From: Nigrospora sphaerica
Taxonomy: Eukaryota > Ascomycota > Sordariomycetes > Amphisphaeriales > Apiosporaceae
Reading direction: 5' to 3'
Assembly (NCBI GenBank): GCA_018287875.1
Contig: JAGVVL010000015.1
Location: forward strand, 186,001-250,000
DNA length: 64,000 nucleotides
Position numbers and translations under genes: made by a program. The notes under the pieces are model-generated. The model had not been told where the DNA came from. It made no database searches and saw nothing but the letters and a program-made list of their open reading frames with translations. This document shows positions 44,001 to 56,366 of this stretch, in pieces; within the stretch, counting starts at the first letter, position 1; the number at the start of each line of letters is the position of its first letter.

Positions 44001-44281
44001 CTGGCAAGATTGGGCTGCGAGACTTCCTTTTTAAGCGTAGGGTCCCGGGCTTCGACAGCCCCTGGTGCGTCTGTGGTCAGGGCAGGGAGACCGTCCGGCA
44101 TATCCTCGTTTTCTGCCCACGGGAAAGAGAAAGACGAGAGCATCTCGTCCAAGCTTTAGGAGGACCGATAGACACGGACAGGATGCTCGACACCCCAGGA
44201 AAAGCAGGAATTATCGCGAGATGGCTACTCCGCTCGCGTAGGCTGGACATGTTCCAGCTGGCGAATCAACTCATCAGCTAA
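41096..44281 (+). pseudogene. LINE ORF2 (endonuclease plus reverse transcriptase) with RIP stops
   Basis: One frame runs the whole length with only RIP-type stops. The endonuclease part shows LRILHWNTQKSKKAQIPVVD, AIQEPWRNPNM, VGDFNFHHPVWGGYN and AGSDHLP, the catalytic blocks of apurinic-type LINE nucleases. The reverse transcriptase shows WRPIALLNTIGKAIE, SLDISGAFDSVD and SPLSPILFCLYTAG, but the catalytic motif reads FVDNTN at about 43093-43110. Copy B has FVDDTN, so a G-to-A change has removed the second Asp. The C-terminal end keeps CVCGQGRETVRHILVFC (about 44067-44117). The copy is dead by several independent lesions. Confidence 0.85.
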
Positions 44282-44679
44282 GAAGCGGGCGCGCTGAGCC
44301 CGATCTCGGTATGGCAGGTCAAAGAGCAGATAGAAGCGGTGCGACGCAGCGGAACCTAGGTTTTTCACCCGGCCGGACGTCAGCCCGGAACGGTTTTCCT
44401 AGGCTAAGATGCGCGGGGGGTCCTCATGGCCTAGATAGGTCGCTAGGTGTAAGAACAATAATAATAATAAACCTGAGGAGAGAAGACCCACTATTCCTGT
44501 CCACCAGGATAGAAGTGGGCCCACCTCACGCACTAACCACCCTTCCACAGGTCCGATAAGATAAGGTAAGGTATGCGCCATCACAATAGCTAAAGATTAC
44601 TCCCCGCATGCTTAATAAGACCTATAGCAGGTCTCAATAGCTCCCCACGTAACTTAACAGGCGAATTCTAAGAATAGCT

Positions 44680-45952
44680 TCATACGGTGCTACACTGGCT
44701 ATACCATTCGTTCAGGGCTTTGCAGGTGCCCGACTGGGAGGGGGGAAGAAACTTGTGTCAGCCACGTCGGTCTTTCGGCATTTCCCGTAGGACGGGGCCG
44801 TAGAGGGGGAAGAAAACACACTTACGGCGCATTTGGTGCAGCCCGAGTAGCCGTTGCCACCGCACTGGCCATAGGGCTGGACGGAGCAGCCCGAGTCGCC
44901 GCCGCCAGGGGCTGGGGTTGGCGTCGTGGAGCCGGCTGTCGTGGTGGGTACGGGGGCGGCCGAGGCGGTACCGACGGGACCGCTGCCAGGCTTGCAGGTG
45001 TTCTCGCAGCCCGTACAGGCGCCGCCGGCCTTCTTGGTGGCGCCGCCGGCGTAAACAGCAGGGCCTGGCGCTGTATAACCCGAGAGCGACGCGTGAATGT
45101 TGACCAAGATGCCCGGGTCGGTCGCCTTGTAGGCGCCTGGCAGGCTCACCGTCGCTGGCGTCGCGCTGCCACCGCCAGAGACTGTTACTTGGTAGCAGGT
45201 TGCGTAAACTTTTTATCACAAGGTGTTAGCACATCTTGACAATAGGACGGTGGCCATGGAAGTCGGAATCCGCCAAGGCCTGTGTGAGAACTTACATTGG
45301 GCGCCGCCCGCCGAGCCGGCCGTGTGCAGCGCCAGCGCCTCGGCCCGCAGCAGGTAGTCGCCGGCGGCGATGTCGGCCGGGATGGGCACGTCCATGCGGC
45401 CGCAGCACGTGTTGAGGTCCTTGGTGCCCCAGAAGTCGTCGTCGCCCGAGCCGCCGCTCGGGTTCTTGGCCCACGTGTCGGCGAAGATCTTGAACCAGCC
45501 CGTCGACCCGTCGGCCGTCGCCGCGTCCGCCACCTTGCTCAGGTATACCTGTACCGGTCCGTAGTGCGCACCGCCGATGGCCTCCTGGCCGCAGGACCGG
45601 TCGCCGTTTTGCTGGAGGGGGCACCGGGGGGTTAGTGGCGCGTTCCCAAAGCACGGCAACCCTCGCGCTCCCAAAATACAGCAACCGCTCTCTCCCCGGA
45701 ACGTACCTGGTGCATCTCAATCGTCACCTTGCCGCCGGCCTTGACGCCGCACTTCCGGGCCGCCGGCCCCTGGTTCGCGTTACAGCGGATGGCGTTGGAA
45801 GTGACGTCGGTGATGGGGCTGTTGGACAGCGGCAGCCTCGCGCACTGCGCCCCGAAGTCGACGCCGTCCACCCAGAGCGCCTGGAAGGTCGCGTGCGCCG
45901 CTACCTCGCCCGCCGCCAGCGCCGCCGCCAGTGCAAAGATGTTCGACCGCAT
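44680..45952 (-). CDS. AA9 lytic polysaccharide monooxygenase with C-terminal CBM1
   Basis: Four exons: 45952-45707, 45611-45296, 45208-44826 and 44733-44680. The introns are 95, 87 and 92 nt with GTACGT/GTAAGT donors, and all junctions keep frame, giving 332 aa. Signal peptide MRSNIFALAAALAAGEVAA is followed by His20, the N-terminal copper-binding His of the mature enzyme. The second brace residue is His98 (GGAHYGPV), and the axial triad is His178, Gln187 and Tyr189 (GGAQFYATCYQV). A Thr/Pro/Ala linker leads to a cellulose-binding module (PYGQCGGNGYSGCTKCA, then SGTCKALNEWYSQC), which only appears complete when the short last exon is added. AA9 enzymes cleave cellulose oxidatively outside the cell with copper and an electron donor or H2O2. 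All copper-site residues are present, so it should be active. Confidence 0.93.
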
Positions 45953-47437
45953 CGTGAGGGCCGGAGAGGAACTTGTGGGCAGGAACGTGTGGCGGAGGTC
46001 GGGCTCGTATGCCAAGCGGAAAACGAGACGAAGGAGGGGGGGGGGAAGAGGAGGAGGGAGGCGAGGGGAGATCCTTGGTCGAGAGAGGGCCAGCGCAGGC
46101 CTCCGTTATTATCAGGACCACGCCCCGTGCTCGCCTTTTATACGACGCCGTCCTCGTGTAACCACTGTATACCGCACACCCTCCCTGCCCTCCGCGGGCG
46201 TCCGTCGCGTGTCATGTGTGCGCCTGGCCAAAAGCGTCACCATCCGTGCCGTCCTCGCCGGGCGCCAAACGTACCACGAGATCAGGCGAGGCGGCGCTTG
46301 CCCCTGCTCTTTCCGTCCCGCGGCGGGGCGCTTGGCTGGACTGGGCTTGTCTGTATGCAGTGCCGGAGGGAAGAGGCAGAAGGAAGGGGCACCGAGGCCC
46401 GTCGTTCCACCCGCGCGCGCTAAGCCGCTCCCTCTGGTCATTCTGACGGCCGCCGTGGAGGCGCCAGACGGGCGTTTTTGGGTTGCCTGATCCGGGACGC
46501 CTTGTTAATTGCTCCTCCCGACGTGGCCCACGGATGGCGTATGGGTGGATGGCCCGCCGTAGTATTGGGGCGCCCCACCCTTTTTGGCGTGTTCTTTCAT
46601 CTAAGGCGGAGGATGAGGCTCCGGCGGGCGGGCGGGCGGGCAGCCGTTGTAACGTGGCGCTCGGGCTGGCTTTCCATGGCATTCGAGCCCGCGTGCCGCC
46701 ACGCGGGGTCCTTGTATTCCACCTGGGACGATGGACGGTGACGGGCTCGTTTGTTGGCGACGGCGGGTGCCAAAACGTTGCATGCGGACAAAGCCAACCA
46801 CCCATTAGGAGCATCGGTGGGGAGAGCCAAGAGGGAAAGCCAGGAGGGAGAGCCCAGGCGGCCGGGCCGTCTTGTACGACGAGAATCATGGCTGCATGAC
46901 TACGCAAAGACTCGCATCCACGATTGTGGTTACATATGCAGGTGGGTGGTAGATTAGGACCGGGCCTGCATGAATGCACATACCCATCCGTGACACATGG
47001 CTGGTCCGCATCCCAGGAATGGGACACGGCGTTCGTGAATGTCGGCAGCTGCACGTCCGTCCTGGGCTCTCGCGCTTTCCTCCTTCAGATCACCCGGCTG
47101 GGAAGGGACACGGGATGACTCCAGTGTTGGTCGGTATGAAGGAGTCGCACTGCCCGGACCCGGGAGGAAGACGACCTCGGCGGAAAAGAGATAAAGGAGG
47201 TGCCGATGGAAAAGGTTACATGCGTCATGTGCGCGGTATGTAAGTTACAAGGGAAAAGTACAATCCCAGCTATTATCTACGAAGGGACGACGTGCGTTCA
47301 TCATGCCATGGTGTGATACGTTGGCTCTTCTTCTCTTCTCCTCCCCTTTGTACCCCGGCGCCCATTCGCCTCACCGCGCATCTTGGCCTCTTCACCTATT
47401 TCCACCCCCGCAAGCCACTCGGAAGGGGATAATCCTA
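45953..47437. other. Intergenic spacer upstream of the LPMO gene
   Basis: 1.5 kb holding the LPMO promoter (purine-rich plus-strand tract about 46035-46090 in its leader) and the 3' flank of the GPI protein gene. No other gene is supported. Confidence 0.4.
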
Positions 47438-48400
47438 TCAAGCCAGACCCAGGAACCCGACGAAACCCGCCACGATGCCGGCCACGACGACGGCACCGCA
47501 ACCACCCACGACGGCGGCGCCGGACCCCGCGCGGGGCGCCGTGTCCTCGTCGCCGTCGTCGCTGCCTCCGTCGCCGTCGCCCGAGGTGGCGGCGCGGAGG
47601 ACGCGGTTCTCGGCGGCGTGCCAGGCCGTGACATAAGCCGCGACCTCGTCGCGGTAGGGCGCGGGTACGGCGGTCTGGTACCAGACGTTTGTGGCGACCT
47701 GGCCCCAGCCAAAGGCCGAGGCGGCCAGCGAGGCCGAGACGGCGGGGCCGCCGGCGCCCTCGCCGGCACTGTAGATGGCGGCCACTATGGTGGGGAAATC
47801 GGCACGGCCGTCGAAGGACCGGTCGACGGCGTACAGCGCACTCGCCAGCTCCGTGTAGTAGCGCCCCGTTGCCCAGGTTGGCTGCGGCACCGTCGCCGGG
47901 AACACGTGCGCCAGGTACGCCGCCGCGTCCGTCGACGCCGGTAGGGCCTGCGGCGGCATCGCCGTTACCTGGGGCGGCACCCCGCCGCTGAAGCTCGTGA
48001 GCCCCGGGAAGCTGAAGCTGCCGCTGCCGCTAGGTGTTGAGGTGGGCGAGAAACTGTAGGTGACGCTGGACGAAGACGAAGCCGAAGCCGTGGCCGAGGC
48101 CGCGCCCGACGAAACGGAGCCCGAGCCCGACGAACCCGAGGCCGCGCCTGAGGAAACTGATACCGACGTAGCCGAAGCCGTAGCAGTGGACGATGCCGCG
48201 TCCGCCGCGTCTGAAGCCGTAGTCGTGGCCGACGCCGCATCCGACGACGTCGAGTCCGACCCGGCGGTGCCACTCGTGCTGGAGCCGTCCCCCGTGGATT
48301 GCACAATGGTCGTTTCGCTATATGTCGCGCTTTGTGCGGTCGCATGCGGCAAGACGCTGGCCAGCACGGGCAGGAGCCATACCGGAACTGCGGTGCGCAT
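47438..48400 (-). CDS. GPI-anchored Ser/Ala-rich cell wall protein
   Basis: Single exon, 320 aa. The start MRTAVPVWLLPVLASVLPHA begins a signal peptide likely cut after ATA (before QSATYSE); the frame extends upstream but that Met gives the canonical signal. Residues about 25-130 are low-complexity Ser/Thr/Ala/Gly, suited to O-mannosylation. A globular part follows (YLAHVFPATVPQPTWATGRY to about 270, including AFGWGQVATNVWYQTAV). The C-terminus has an Asp-rich patch, AGSGAA as a possible omega site, and a hydrophobic tail of Val/Ala/Gly, the signal for GPI transfer. The protein would sit on the plasma membrane or wall. I do not recognise the globular domain. A TATA-like element is near 48552 in the right orientation. 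Confidence 0.8.
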   Translation of the reverse strand: MRTAVPVWLLPVLASVLPHATAQSATYSETTIVQSTGDGSSTSGTAGSDSTSSDAASATTTASDAADAASSTATASATSVSVSSGAASGSSGSGSVSSGAASATASASSSSSVTYSFSPTSTPSGSGSFSFPGLTSFSGGVPPQVTAMPPQALPASTDAAAYLAHVFPATVPQPTWATGRYYTELASALYAVDRSFDGRADFPTIVAAIYSAGEGAGGPAVSASLAASAFGWGQVATNVWYQTAVPAPYRDEVAAYVTAWHAAENRVLRAATSGDGDGGSDDGDEDTAPRAGSGAAVVGGCGAVVVAGIVAGFVGFLGLA

Positions 48401-51400
48401 CGTGGCGGTTTCGGTTGTGGTAAGGGACGGACGGTGTCGTGGGTTGTTGGTCGTCGCGGGCGGGAACGTCTCCCGTGGCTTCAATTTTCAGGAAGATCTC
48501 GGATGTAGAACGGAGGCTTTTCTCGTCTCTCAGGCCGTCGCTTCGGCGACTACTTATATGAAGGGGCGCCCGGGACCGAGCCCCTGGCACGATGCCTTAC
48601 ACACGCAAAACCATGTCTCTACCCGTGGCCCTGGAGCCTCGGAGTAGAGCCCGCGGGGCTGACACGATCGAAAAACAGGAAAGTAAAGCCTTCAGACGCG
48701 GGCGCCGAGGCGGGAGACTGATTCGGGGTCCCCTGGCCAGTTGCCAAACGTACATGTGCCGGCCGCGCGCTTCCTGATCCTCAGCAGAAATCTGCTGAGT
48801 GTAGTCACCCGTCCACCCACCCACCGAGGCCCGACCCAAGCGCCAGGACCAGGAAGGGGCAGGGAAAGACGACGTGCGGATAAGGACGTCGACGCGGCGC
48901 AAGGCAAGGCGGGACGGCCGCGGTCATGAGTGAGGGCCTCGCGTCAGGGCGCACGGATTGGGGGGATCCTTCGCCCGACGGCTTGCCGCCCGGGCTTGTC
49001 TGACCTCCCACTGTTGACAGCTTGACACCGGAGCCCAACGAGAAACCTGTGGCCTTCGCGGAACCCCTCCATCCTTCTCACCCACCCAGTATCGTTGCCC
49101 CTACGGCCCCCCGGCCCCCGATTGTGCTGGGCCTCCGGGCATCGAGCACCTCCCGCGAGCGCAAAAGGATGCCCCCCACCCCCTCCTTTTCTCCGCGCCT
49201 GGCGTCCGCATCCATCGCGCCACGATAAACTTCACACGCCGGAGCCGCAGCACTTTAAACTCTCCTAAAAATACCCTGCCGTTATTCTGCTGTTGTCAGC
49301 GGCGCCACTCAATCCCAAAGGCGAGGAACAGGCTGCTTGAAAGGTTGGGTGGTGCTCAGCGCAACGCGCGTGCTACGTCGATGGAGGCAGGCTATCCATA
49401 GGGGGGCGCTACGTCACTTTTGCCGCCGGGGGCTGTTCTTCGTGTCTATATGGGGGCCGCTGGGGGAGGAACTCCCCTTGACCAAACCCTTGTCTGGTAC
49501 ATATGGCCAAGTGACCTCTGTTTCGTATCTTTCTTCACCGCCGGCGACGCTCTCATGACCATTCGTCACTTGTCCGCATTCGCATTCTCGCTGTCGATAA
49601 ACATAGGCTTCGCCTTTCGTGACGGGGGAAAGGCACCCATCAAGCGGCGACCGATCGGAGAAGCCCCATCCGATACGTGGCACTCAATGGCGCACCGACA
49701 TGACGGACCAGCTTCTCCTGTTGTCGCCTGCTGTCAAGTATACCCATGCTTTCTGAGCATCGGCCAAGGCGATGTCATTAGTAGAGCTCGATTGTACCGC
49801 GCACGGCGGACTTGTCGGATTCCAGCGGTATGACACACGTGCCCGGCCTCCGTTCGGCCTCTCGTATCCCCAGGTCGGACATCCCCCGTCTTACGCCCTC
49901 CATCTTCCCGTCTTGGGACACGCTCGGTAGTGAGGCGGATGGCGGCAAAGAGCAATAGCCCAACTCGGCCAGCACCTCATGCAGGGTGCCCCCGAAACCG
50001 GAGAAGTCCACGGGTACCTCGTGCCAAGCCAGCATCACCGAGACGCAGCGGACGACGCGCCGCCCACGAGCCCCCAGAAGACGGCGTTGACCCGACGCCC
50101 AAGCGCAGATTCGCGAGGCGCTGCTCGGCGGGCGACTTGGCCATGCCATCAGGGAGAGCGCGAGGCCGACGATGCTCCGGGCATCGGGCTCGTGGCGGTG
50201 GACCCAGGAGAGGCAGCCGGCGGGACCGGGCTCGATTTCGTGGGGGGGCACTGGGTGAGGGAGCGGTGTGTGTGGTGTTTGAAGGCGTCGGAGGGCGTCT
50301 GGGTCGCTATGTGTGCGAGCGCACCCATGCCTGTGTGTGTGTGGATGTATGTGGACGACTGTTAGATATGATTGCAACAGTGGAGGAGAAAAAACAAAGG
50401 TTGCGGTTGTCAGATTTCGCCCCGTCAATTCTAACGGTGATGCAAGGAAGGAGCGGCCGAGAACTGGCGACGCGCAGACGGATATCACGTGTAGTCGGAA
50501 GAGGAAACCGCGAAAGAGGCATTAGTCAAGTAGCATGGTATATCCGCCCACGAGAATCTACGGAAAGGGTGATTAGGTAGACGCGGGGGCGTCCGGTAGA
50601 GTAACCGGGGCCGTCGGGGCAATTTCCACATGTTCGCTACTGCGACCCTTTGGAGATGAAGCTGGTCTTGTATAGTCCGGACATCAAGCTGCTCGGTTGG
50701 CCACCGGGCTGCTCATCTGGATATCAGGCTGCTCACTGTGCACTGGGTCACGTATCACGGGCTGGCAACGTCACGCGCAACCGTACGCACCAACAAACTC
50801 TCTTCCAACAGTCTCATAGCCATCTCTGGAGGGTGCAGTCTATACCTGTGTCTACCATTCCGCCGGCGCTATACCGCGACTCGGTGCGCATGTGGCACTT
50901 CGCTCTATGCTCCGCGTAACTCCCGTGCTCGAGCAAGTCGCCGCCCTGGGAGACCGCAAACTTCGGAAGAGTAGAAAAAATGGAGGGCCATGGTGTGTGG
51001 CGGTTAGTAATTACAATTCAGCGGCGCGATTTGTTACTCTGACAAATCATGGCGCGGTCCCAATCCGATGTCCCCTCGGTCCCTCAGCAAACCAAATAAA
51101 AAAAAAGTCCAAATGAAACCAAGCGAGCAGTCATCTGCGGTCGTCTTGCCGGGGTGGACACCTCTTTTCTCGCAATGCCACGCCTGAACGTCCGTGTATC
51201 CGTTGCCGGGGACATGACGCCGCCGGTTGGGAAAGAGAAAATGTACTCAAATGCCTTTTGTAGCAGCCAAGTACTCATCGCCAAGTACCCCTCGCCAAGT
51301 ACCCCGCGGAGGGCCCCCGCCAAGGAGTCTTCTCTGGCCGTTGCAGAGGCAGCAGAAGGTAACGGCCCGTTGCGGCGAGGGCCGGGGAGGGTCCGGGAAC

Positions 51401-51770
51401 ACAAAAGGAAAAGGGTAGAGGGATGGACAGTCTGATGATGGGTCACAAAGGGGACACGTCTCCCTGCGCGCCGCCCTGGATTACGTGGGTGAGGAACCTC
51501 CGGGCCGGTGGACGGATCCGGCCGACTAGAATGGAATGGCTCGCGGGGAAGCAAGGCCAAAACGTGGTGGGAGATGCTGTAGGTAGCGTTAAAGGCCGTC
51601 GATTCGTAAGGTGCGTAATGGCAGGGAGGCGGCGTCGACGCGTCGGCGGCCGAGGCTGTCTTGAGGGGGTATAGCGCCGCACAAGTTCAGGCCGGGGTCG
51701 TATGCCGGCCCCCACTGCAGGTTGGAGAAGGGAAATGGGGCGGGCGAGGATCGGTACATTAGCCCTTGGA
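48401..51770. other. Gene-poor spacer
   Basis: 3.4 kb, the longest stretch without a supported gene. A minus-strand open frame of 236 codons (49778-50488) contains one protein-like patch (LAWHEVPVDFSGFGGTLHEV) but no domain or splice support. Short local repeats occur at 51280-51305 (GCCAAGTACCCC). Confidence 0.4.
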
Positions 51771-52872
51771 TCAGCACGACTGGTACAGCAGCAACGGCTC
51801 GCCGACGTTCTCGATCTCGGGGATGGTGCATTTGAGGTCGAAGGCTTTGGACAGGACGATTTTGAAGATCTGGAACGCGTCAGCGGCGGGGAGGACGCAC
51901 TGGCAGGGGGGCGCCGGGTATTGTATTCAAAGAAGCGAGATGAGGACGACGTACCTTTTGCACATTGATGCTGTGGCTCGTACTGCTGAATATCAGGGAT
52001 GCTCGCATCGCCTTGGCGAAACGCCGGGCCTGGACGGGCATGTCAGTCTCCGTCACCCACCGCAATTTGGCAGTACCTACCTGGTTGGAAATCTCCTCCT
52101 GCTCCTCGCGGGGAAAGTTGACAAAGTGGTCGTACTTGGTGCCGACCAGTATGGGAATGGCCGTCTTGTTGAAGCCGCGACCCTGGCGGTACCACTCCTT
52201 GATGCTGTTGAGGGTGCTCTTGCGCGTGAGGTCGAACATGAAGAGGATGGCGACGGCGTCGTTGCACACGAGCGGCAGCATGTTGACGAACTCGCGCTGG
52301 CCGCCCAGGTCCCAGATGCTGAAGGTGATCTCGGTGTTGCGGATGCTGATGGTCTTCTCCATGAAGTTGACGCCCAGGGTCTGGATGTAGTCCTCGTCCC
52401 AGCTGCCCTCGACGTACTTGACCATCAGGGAGGTCTTGCCGATCTGCGCGTCGCCGACCATGCCGACCTTGATGACGACGTGGTTGCGCCCGTTGGGCTG
52501 CTCGCCGGCCGTCGCCGTGCCGTTGCTGCTGGGCCGCGACGCCTGATCGCTGTACTGGCGGTCGCCGGCGGCGCTCGAGAGGCCCGACGGGGGCCGCGAC
52601 AGGTTGCCGTGCTGGTGCGCCGGCAGGGGCGGCGTCTCGTACCGGGCCGTCGGGTCGGAGGACATGGCGTCGTCGCGCGCGGGGGAGGAATGCTGGGCCA
52701 TGCCGGGGGACATGCCTTGGTCGAAGGACTGATGGCGCCGCTCGTGACGGCTAGGGCTGGCGACGGCGGGATGTGAAGTTTCGATGCCGGCCATGGTGTC
52801 GTCGGGTGTAGCGTCTCGTGGCAGCGACGGCGGCAGCGCCGTTGCAACCGCCTCCTGATCCATGGGGTCCAT
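51771..52872 (-). CDS. spg1: Septum-promoting GTPase Spg1/Tem1
   Basis: Three exons, 52872-52081, 52029-51955 and 51869-51771, all phase 0, with introns of 51 and 85 nt (GTAGGT, GTACGT), giving 321 aa. Residues 1-130 are a disordered Ser/Pro/Asp-rich extension. The GTPase core has the P-loop GDAQIGKTS (140-148), switch region TLGVNFMEK, DxxG as WDLGGQREF (187-195) and the base-recognition motif GTKYD (244-248), the TKxD variant typical of Spg1/Tem1. It ends IENVGEPLLLYQSC, also typical. This GTPase sits on spindle pole bodies and starts the septation initiation/mitotic exit kinase cascade. The C-terminal Cys is the fourth residue short of nothing, so there is no CAAX box, as in this family. 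Confidence 0.92.
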
Positions 52873-55721
52873 TTCGATCGATGCCGGCGCAGGGGATCCC
52901 GCGGGGAGGGGGGTGCGTTCGTATCCAAGGGTAGGAGGGGGGGTGTGAGGCTGTCAAAATACGGAGCTCCCGATTGGGGAGTGGAGGGATCGCCGGCAGC
53001 TATTGGCAGCTGGAGATGAAGCTCGTGATGGGTCGTGCCGTCGGTGGGCGGCAGGGGTGGGTGGGCTCAGTGGAAAGGGGAGGAAATGGGTTTGTGTGTG
53101 TGTGCGTGTGTGTGCGTCTGTGTTGCGATGGACGGGGTGGCCGTCGTCAGGTCGGGATACTGAGACGGCAGACGGGCACGGCACAGGACGGCACGGCACG
53201 GGACAAAAGAGGTGGGCGAGCAAAGCCGAGACCCGGAAGTCAACGGGAAATGCGCGATACGGGGGCTCTGCCGACGGGGAGACGGGCTGACGGGTAAAGG
53301 GTTTCAGATGCGACGACGGCGGCGGCGGCGGCTGGTTCTCCTGCGCTCGTGCTCCTCACGGTTCCATGGGATGGGATGAAGAAGTCGTGAGGTCGGCAAG
53401 GGACGGGTATGGCGGACGAAGAGACGGTCGCTGGGCAGCACGCGGGCGGGACGGGCCAAGGCAGACACAGGCAGCCTGCCGGTCGGTCGGTGCAGTCGGT
53501 CGGCTCGATTCGATTCGACCAGTTCAAGTGAGGGTGAGGGCCTTCAGCTGTCCCGGTGCTGCGCAAACCAGGATGGACCGTGTTGGAGCAGACGATGTGG
53601 ACTGTGTGTGCACGGGAGTGGATGTGTTGCTGTGGGCGGAAGTGGGCGCGGGCGTGGCTGTAGGCTTAGCACCAGCGGGATGGGAGGGCAGTCTGCGGTG
53701 GCAGTTGCCGGGATGACGAGCTTATCGATAGATGGATGTCGCGCAGTGGTGGACGGCCCCCATAGTACTCGACTTGGGGAGAAGTAGGCAATGGTGGTAT
53801 CGCGACGACGATCACCGTGGTGCTCCAGCTGGTTTCAAGTGGGATGGGAGGGAAACAAGAGGGGCCGTGGGAGTTCACGAGCGACGGCCAGGTGGGCTGA
53901 CGGAGTCGAGAGAATGGGAATGAGGGGGGGCCATCAGCCGGGAAGGGGGGGGCCTCGCGCGGGAACTGCCTTGGCTGGCGCTGACAACAACCCTACGAGA
54001 CTACCGATGTACGCAATCGAAGTAGGTACTTGCACTGGACGCCATTTAGACGCTGTACCTGAGACGAGTCGGACTGGTTCCTGGTGCTGTTTGGTGGGAA
54101 TGGCAAGGCAGCCTGGACGCCCACTCTTGCGGATGGGGCGCGTCGGACGGGGGGGGGCGTGTCGCCCGGGTCGTGACCAATGGTGATGCGGCCACCCGAC
54201 GAAAAGGAACGGCCGGAGAGGCGCGCCCTCGGTACGTACGGCTGACCCTCGCCCACCAGACGGGCCTGGCGATGCCACTATCGACAGGCTTCCCGGGCCC
54301 GGTTCTGTCTGCTTTGCCCCAAGGCCTGTCTCGCCCGCGCGAGATGCAGAGCTGAACTGTTCCACGCGCGTCCGCACCTGCTACGACATGGTCATGGTCC
54401 CCCCCCGTCTAGTCAACCCTCCTAAAGTAGTGGCAGTCGTGAAGCGAAAGCGTATATTACGGGCGCTCGTGCCCGCGGCCAATGGCAGACGGCCCCAAGC
54501 GCGGACGCGTCGCGAGACAGCTATCCCAAATGTCCATGGGGTTGTCCGGCGCACCTCTGCCTGTATATAGACAAGTGGCTCACGGCTTAGCTGAAGACCT
54601 GGTCAGATTCGTCGTAGCCAGCCGAGCCAAACTGCCCGTCAATCCCCCCCCCAGTTCCCATGGCCCTGAAACGGTCCTTGGGCTACGTGGCCCGGGCCCT
54701 ACGCTACCGACGGGCTCATCCAACCTTCATGCGGTGGTGAGAGTGGACGCGAATGGACGCGATGCGCCAAAGGGCAATGCCATGCGGTGCGATGCGATGC
54801 GATGCGAGGCGATGGTGGTAGCGAAAGGGCCAGTCACCATCGCGACTGGGAATAACAACTGACCTCCTTTCCCCTCCCCACCCCTCCCTCTCTCCCGTTT
54901 CGGCTTGTTGACAGGTCCTATTGTCTTGTTGTCTTGCCGACGAGCTGCCACCGGGCAACCGGCCTTGGTAACGGGCTACCACAGGGGCAGGATTGACTGG
55001 TCGTCAGCGCGACACGTAGACAGCGTCCTACACAAAGATGGACAGTGGCCGTGGAACGGGGGAAGGCGAGGCAAAAGAAACAAAACGCTTGGGTTGCGAC
55101 GGCGTGCCCCTGCCGTACTGCACCCAACTCTGCGATTGCATGTTTGGCGCGATCGATTCTTCAAGGGCAGTCCCTGGCGCGGGCCTAGGGGCGCTTGTCG
55201 TCAGTTCCATGAACCAACAAACGCGGCGAGGGGAACTGGCGCCGGTTGCGCTGCTCGTGACGGAAAACCCTAAAGGCGTCACGGATAGTGCCTCCAGGCG
55301 GGTTCCGAGCTGTCCGAGGCCCCCAAGTCCGGGTCGCGACACCGTCCTGGCCCTCCACCCCCATCTCGTCATGACTCCGTCAGGGCGGGTACTGTCGTGA
55401 GGCAGCTGGCGGGCCGGCCGAGGGCGGCTGGCGAGAGCTGACAGGACCGGCAGGGCCCGGCAAAAGGGCTTGCGCCAAGCAGAAGCTCCGGCTCTCGGCT
55501 TTCGACGGGCATATCAGGCCATGGCTGGGCCGATAGCAGCGAAAGCCATTATCAAATCAATTGAGGGACCGACCGAGCTATCGGCGCACCACCGGCAACA
55601 CCACCTGCACGCTTCTTTCCTGGCTGTCCCGACGACATCCAAGCTCAACACACCCCGCGACGCCATTCTTTCCTCCCCCCTCCCATCCCACCGCACATTA
55701 CCCCGGACACACACTCGCACA
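52873..55721. other. Divergent promoter region of spg1 and the H-protein gene, plus spacer
   Basis: 2.85 kb between two divergently transcribed genes. It contains GT-rich DNA near 53090-53115, several homopolymers and a GATGC microsatellite near 54785-54815. No gene is supported. Confidence 0.4.
54785..54815 (+). repeat. Short GATGC/GCGAT microsatellite
   Basis: About six copies of a GCGAT pentanucleotide with small variations (ATGCGGTGCGATGCGATGCG). It lies in non-coding DNA. Confidence 0.6.
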
Positions 55722-56366
55722 ATGGTCGCCTCCGTAGCCTCGCGATGCCTGCGGGCCGCCCGTCCCCTCTCGGCCCTGTCCCGCCTCGCGGCTCCCGCCT
55801 CGCGCAGCAGCTGGCAAGCGCCCGCCGGCGTCCGGGCCTTTTCGGCCACCCCGCTTAGTACGTTCTGCCCTCCCCCTCCCCCTCCCCACCCATTGCTATT
55901 CATGCATACATCCGCTGTGGGCACGCACGCATTTTGCTGACCCCGGCGTGTTTCTTGCCGAACAGGAGAGGTGCGCAGGTACACCAAGGACCACGAGTGG
56001 ATCGACCTGTCGGCGGACAAGACGAGCGGCGTCATCGGCGTGTCGGAGTACGCCGCCGAGGAGCTCGGTGACGTCGTGTACGTGGAGCTGCCCGAGGAGG
56101 GGCGGGCTGTGGGCGCCGGCGATGCCATCGGCGCCATCGAGTCGGTCAAGAGCGCCGCCGACATCAACGCGCCCGTCGCCTGCCGCGTCACGAGCGTCAA
56201 CCGCCTGCTCGAGGAGAAGCCCGGCACCATCAACCAGGTGCCCGAGGACGACTCCCACGGCGGCGGCTGGCTCGCCAAGGTGGCCGTCGACGCCGAGGGC
56301 GTCAAGGAGTTTGAGAGCCTCATGGACGCCGAGGAGTACAAGGCCTTTACCGGCAGCGACCACTAG
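55722..56366 (+). CDS. gcv3: Glycine cleavage system H protein, mitochondrial
   Basis: Two exons, 55722-55857 and 55966-56366, split by a 108-nt intron (GTACGT donor, AACAG acceptor), giving 178 aa. The N-terminus MVASVASRCLRAARPLSALS is Arg/Ser/Ala-rich without acids, a mitochondrial presequence ending near FSATPL. The mature part has RRYTKDHEWIDL, VSEYAAEELGDVVYVELPEE and the lipoylation motif IESVKSAADI with Lys107 as lipoyl carrier. The H protein shuttles the aminomethyl group of glycine between the P, T and L proteins in the matrix, linking glycine breakdown to one-carbon metabolism. Length and motifs are normal. It converges with the porphobilinogen deaminase gene about 600 bp away. Confidence 0.95.

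Larger units (their letters stand above)
39622..44468 (+). mobile_element. Tad1-like LINE, copy C, full length, moderately RIP-mutated
   Basis: 4.85 kb, bounded by a 12-bp target-site duplication AAACCTGAGGAG (39610-39621 and 44469-44480) and ending in an (AAT)n tail. It has the two-ORF structure of Tad1-clade LINEs: ORF1 with CCHC knuckles, then ORF2 with endonuclease and reverse transcriptase. Its frames are preserved and only RIP-type stops interrupt them, so it decayed by point mutation after insertion. It contains the pre-insertion site of the TRIM present in copy A. Confidence 0.92.

Noticed and set aside
49778..50488. 236-codon minus-strand frame with a protein-like patch near its middle
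   Set aside because: Only about 40 residues look protein-like, the rest is low-complexity with CA-repeat-derived His/Thr. I could not find supporting introns or a family.
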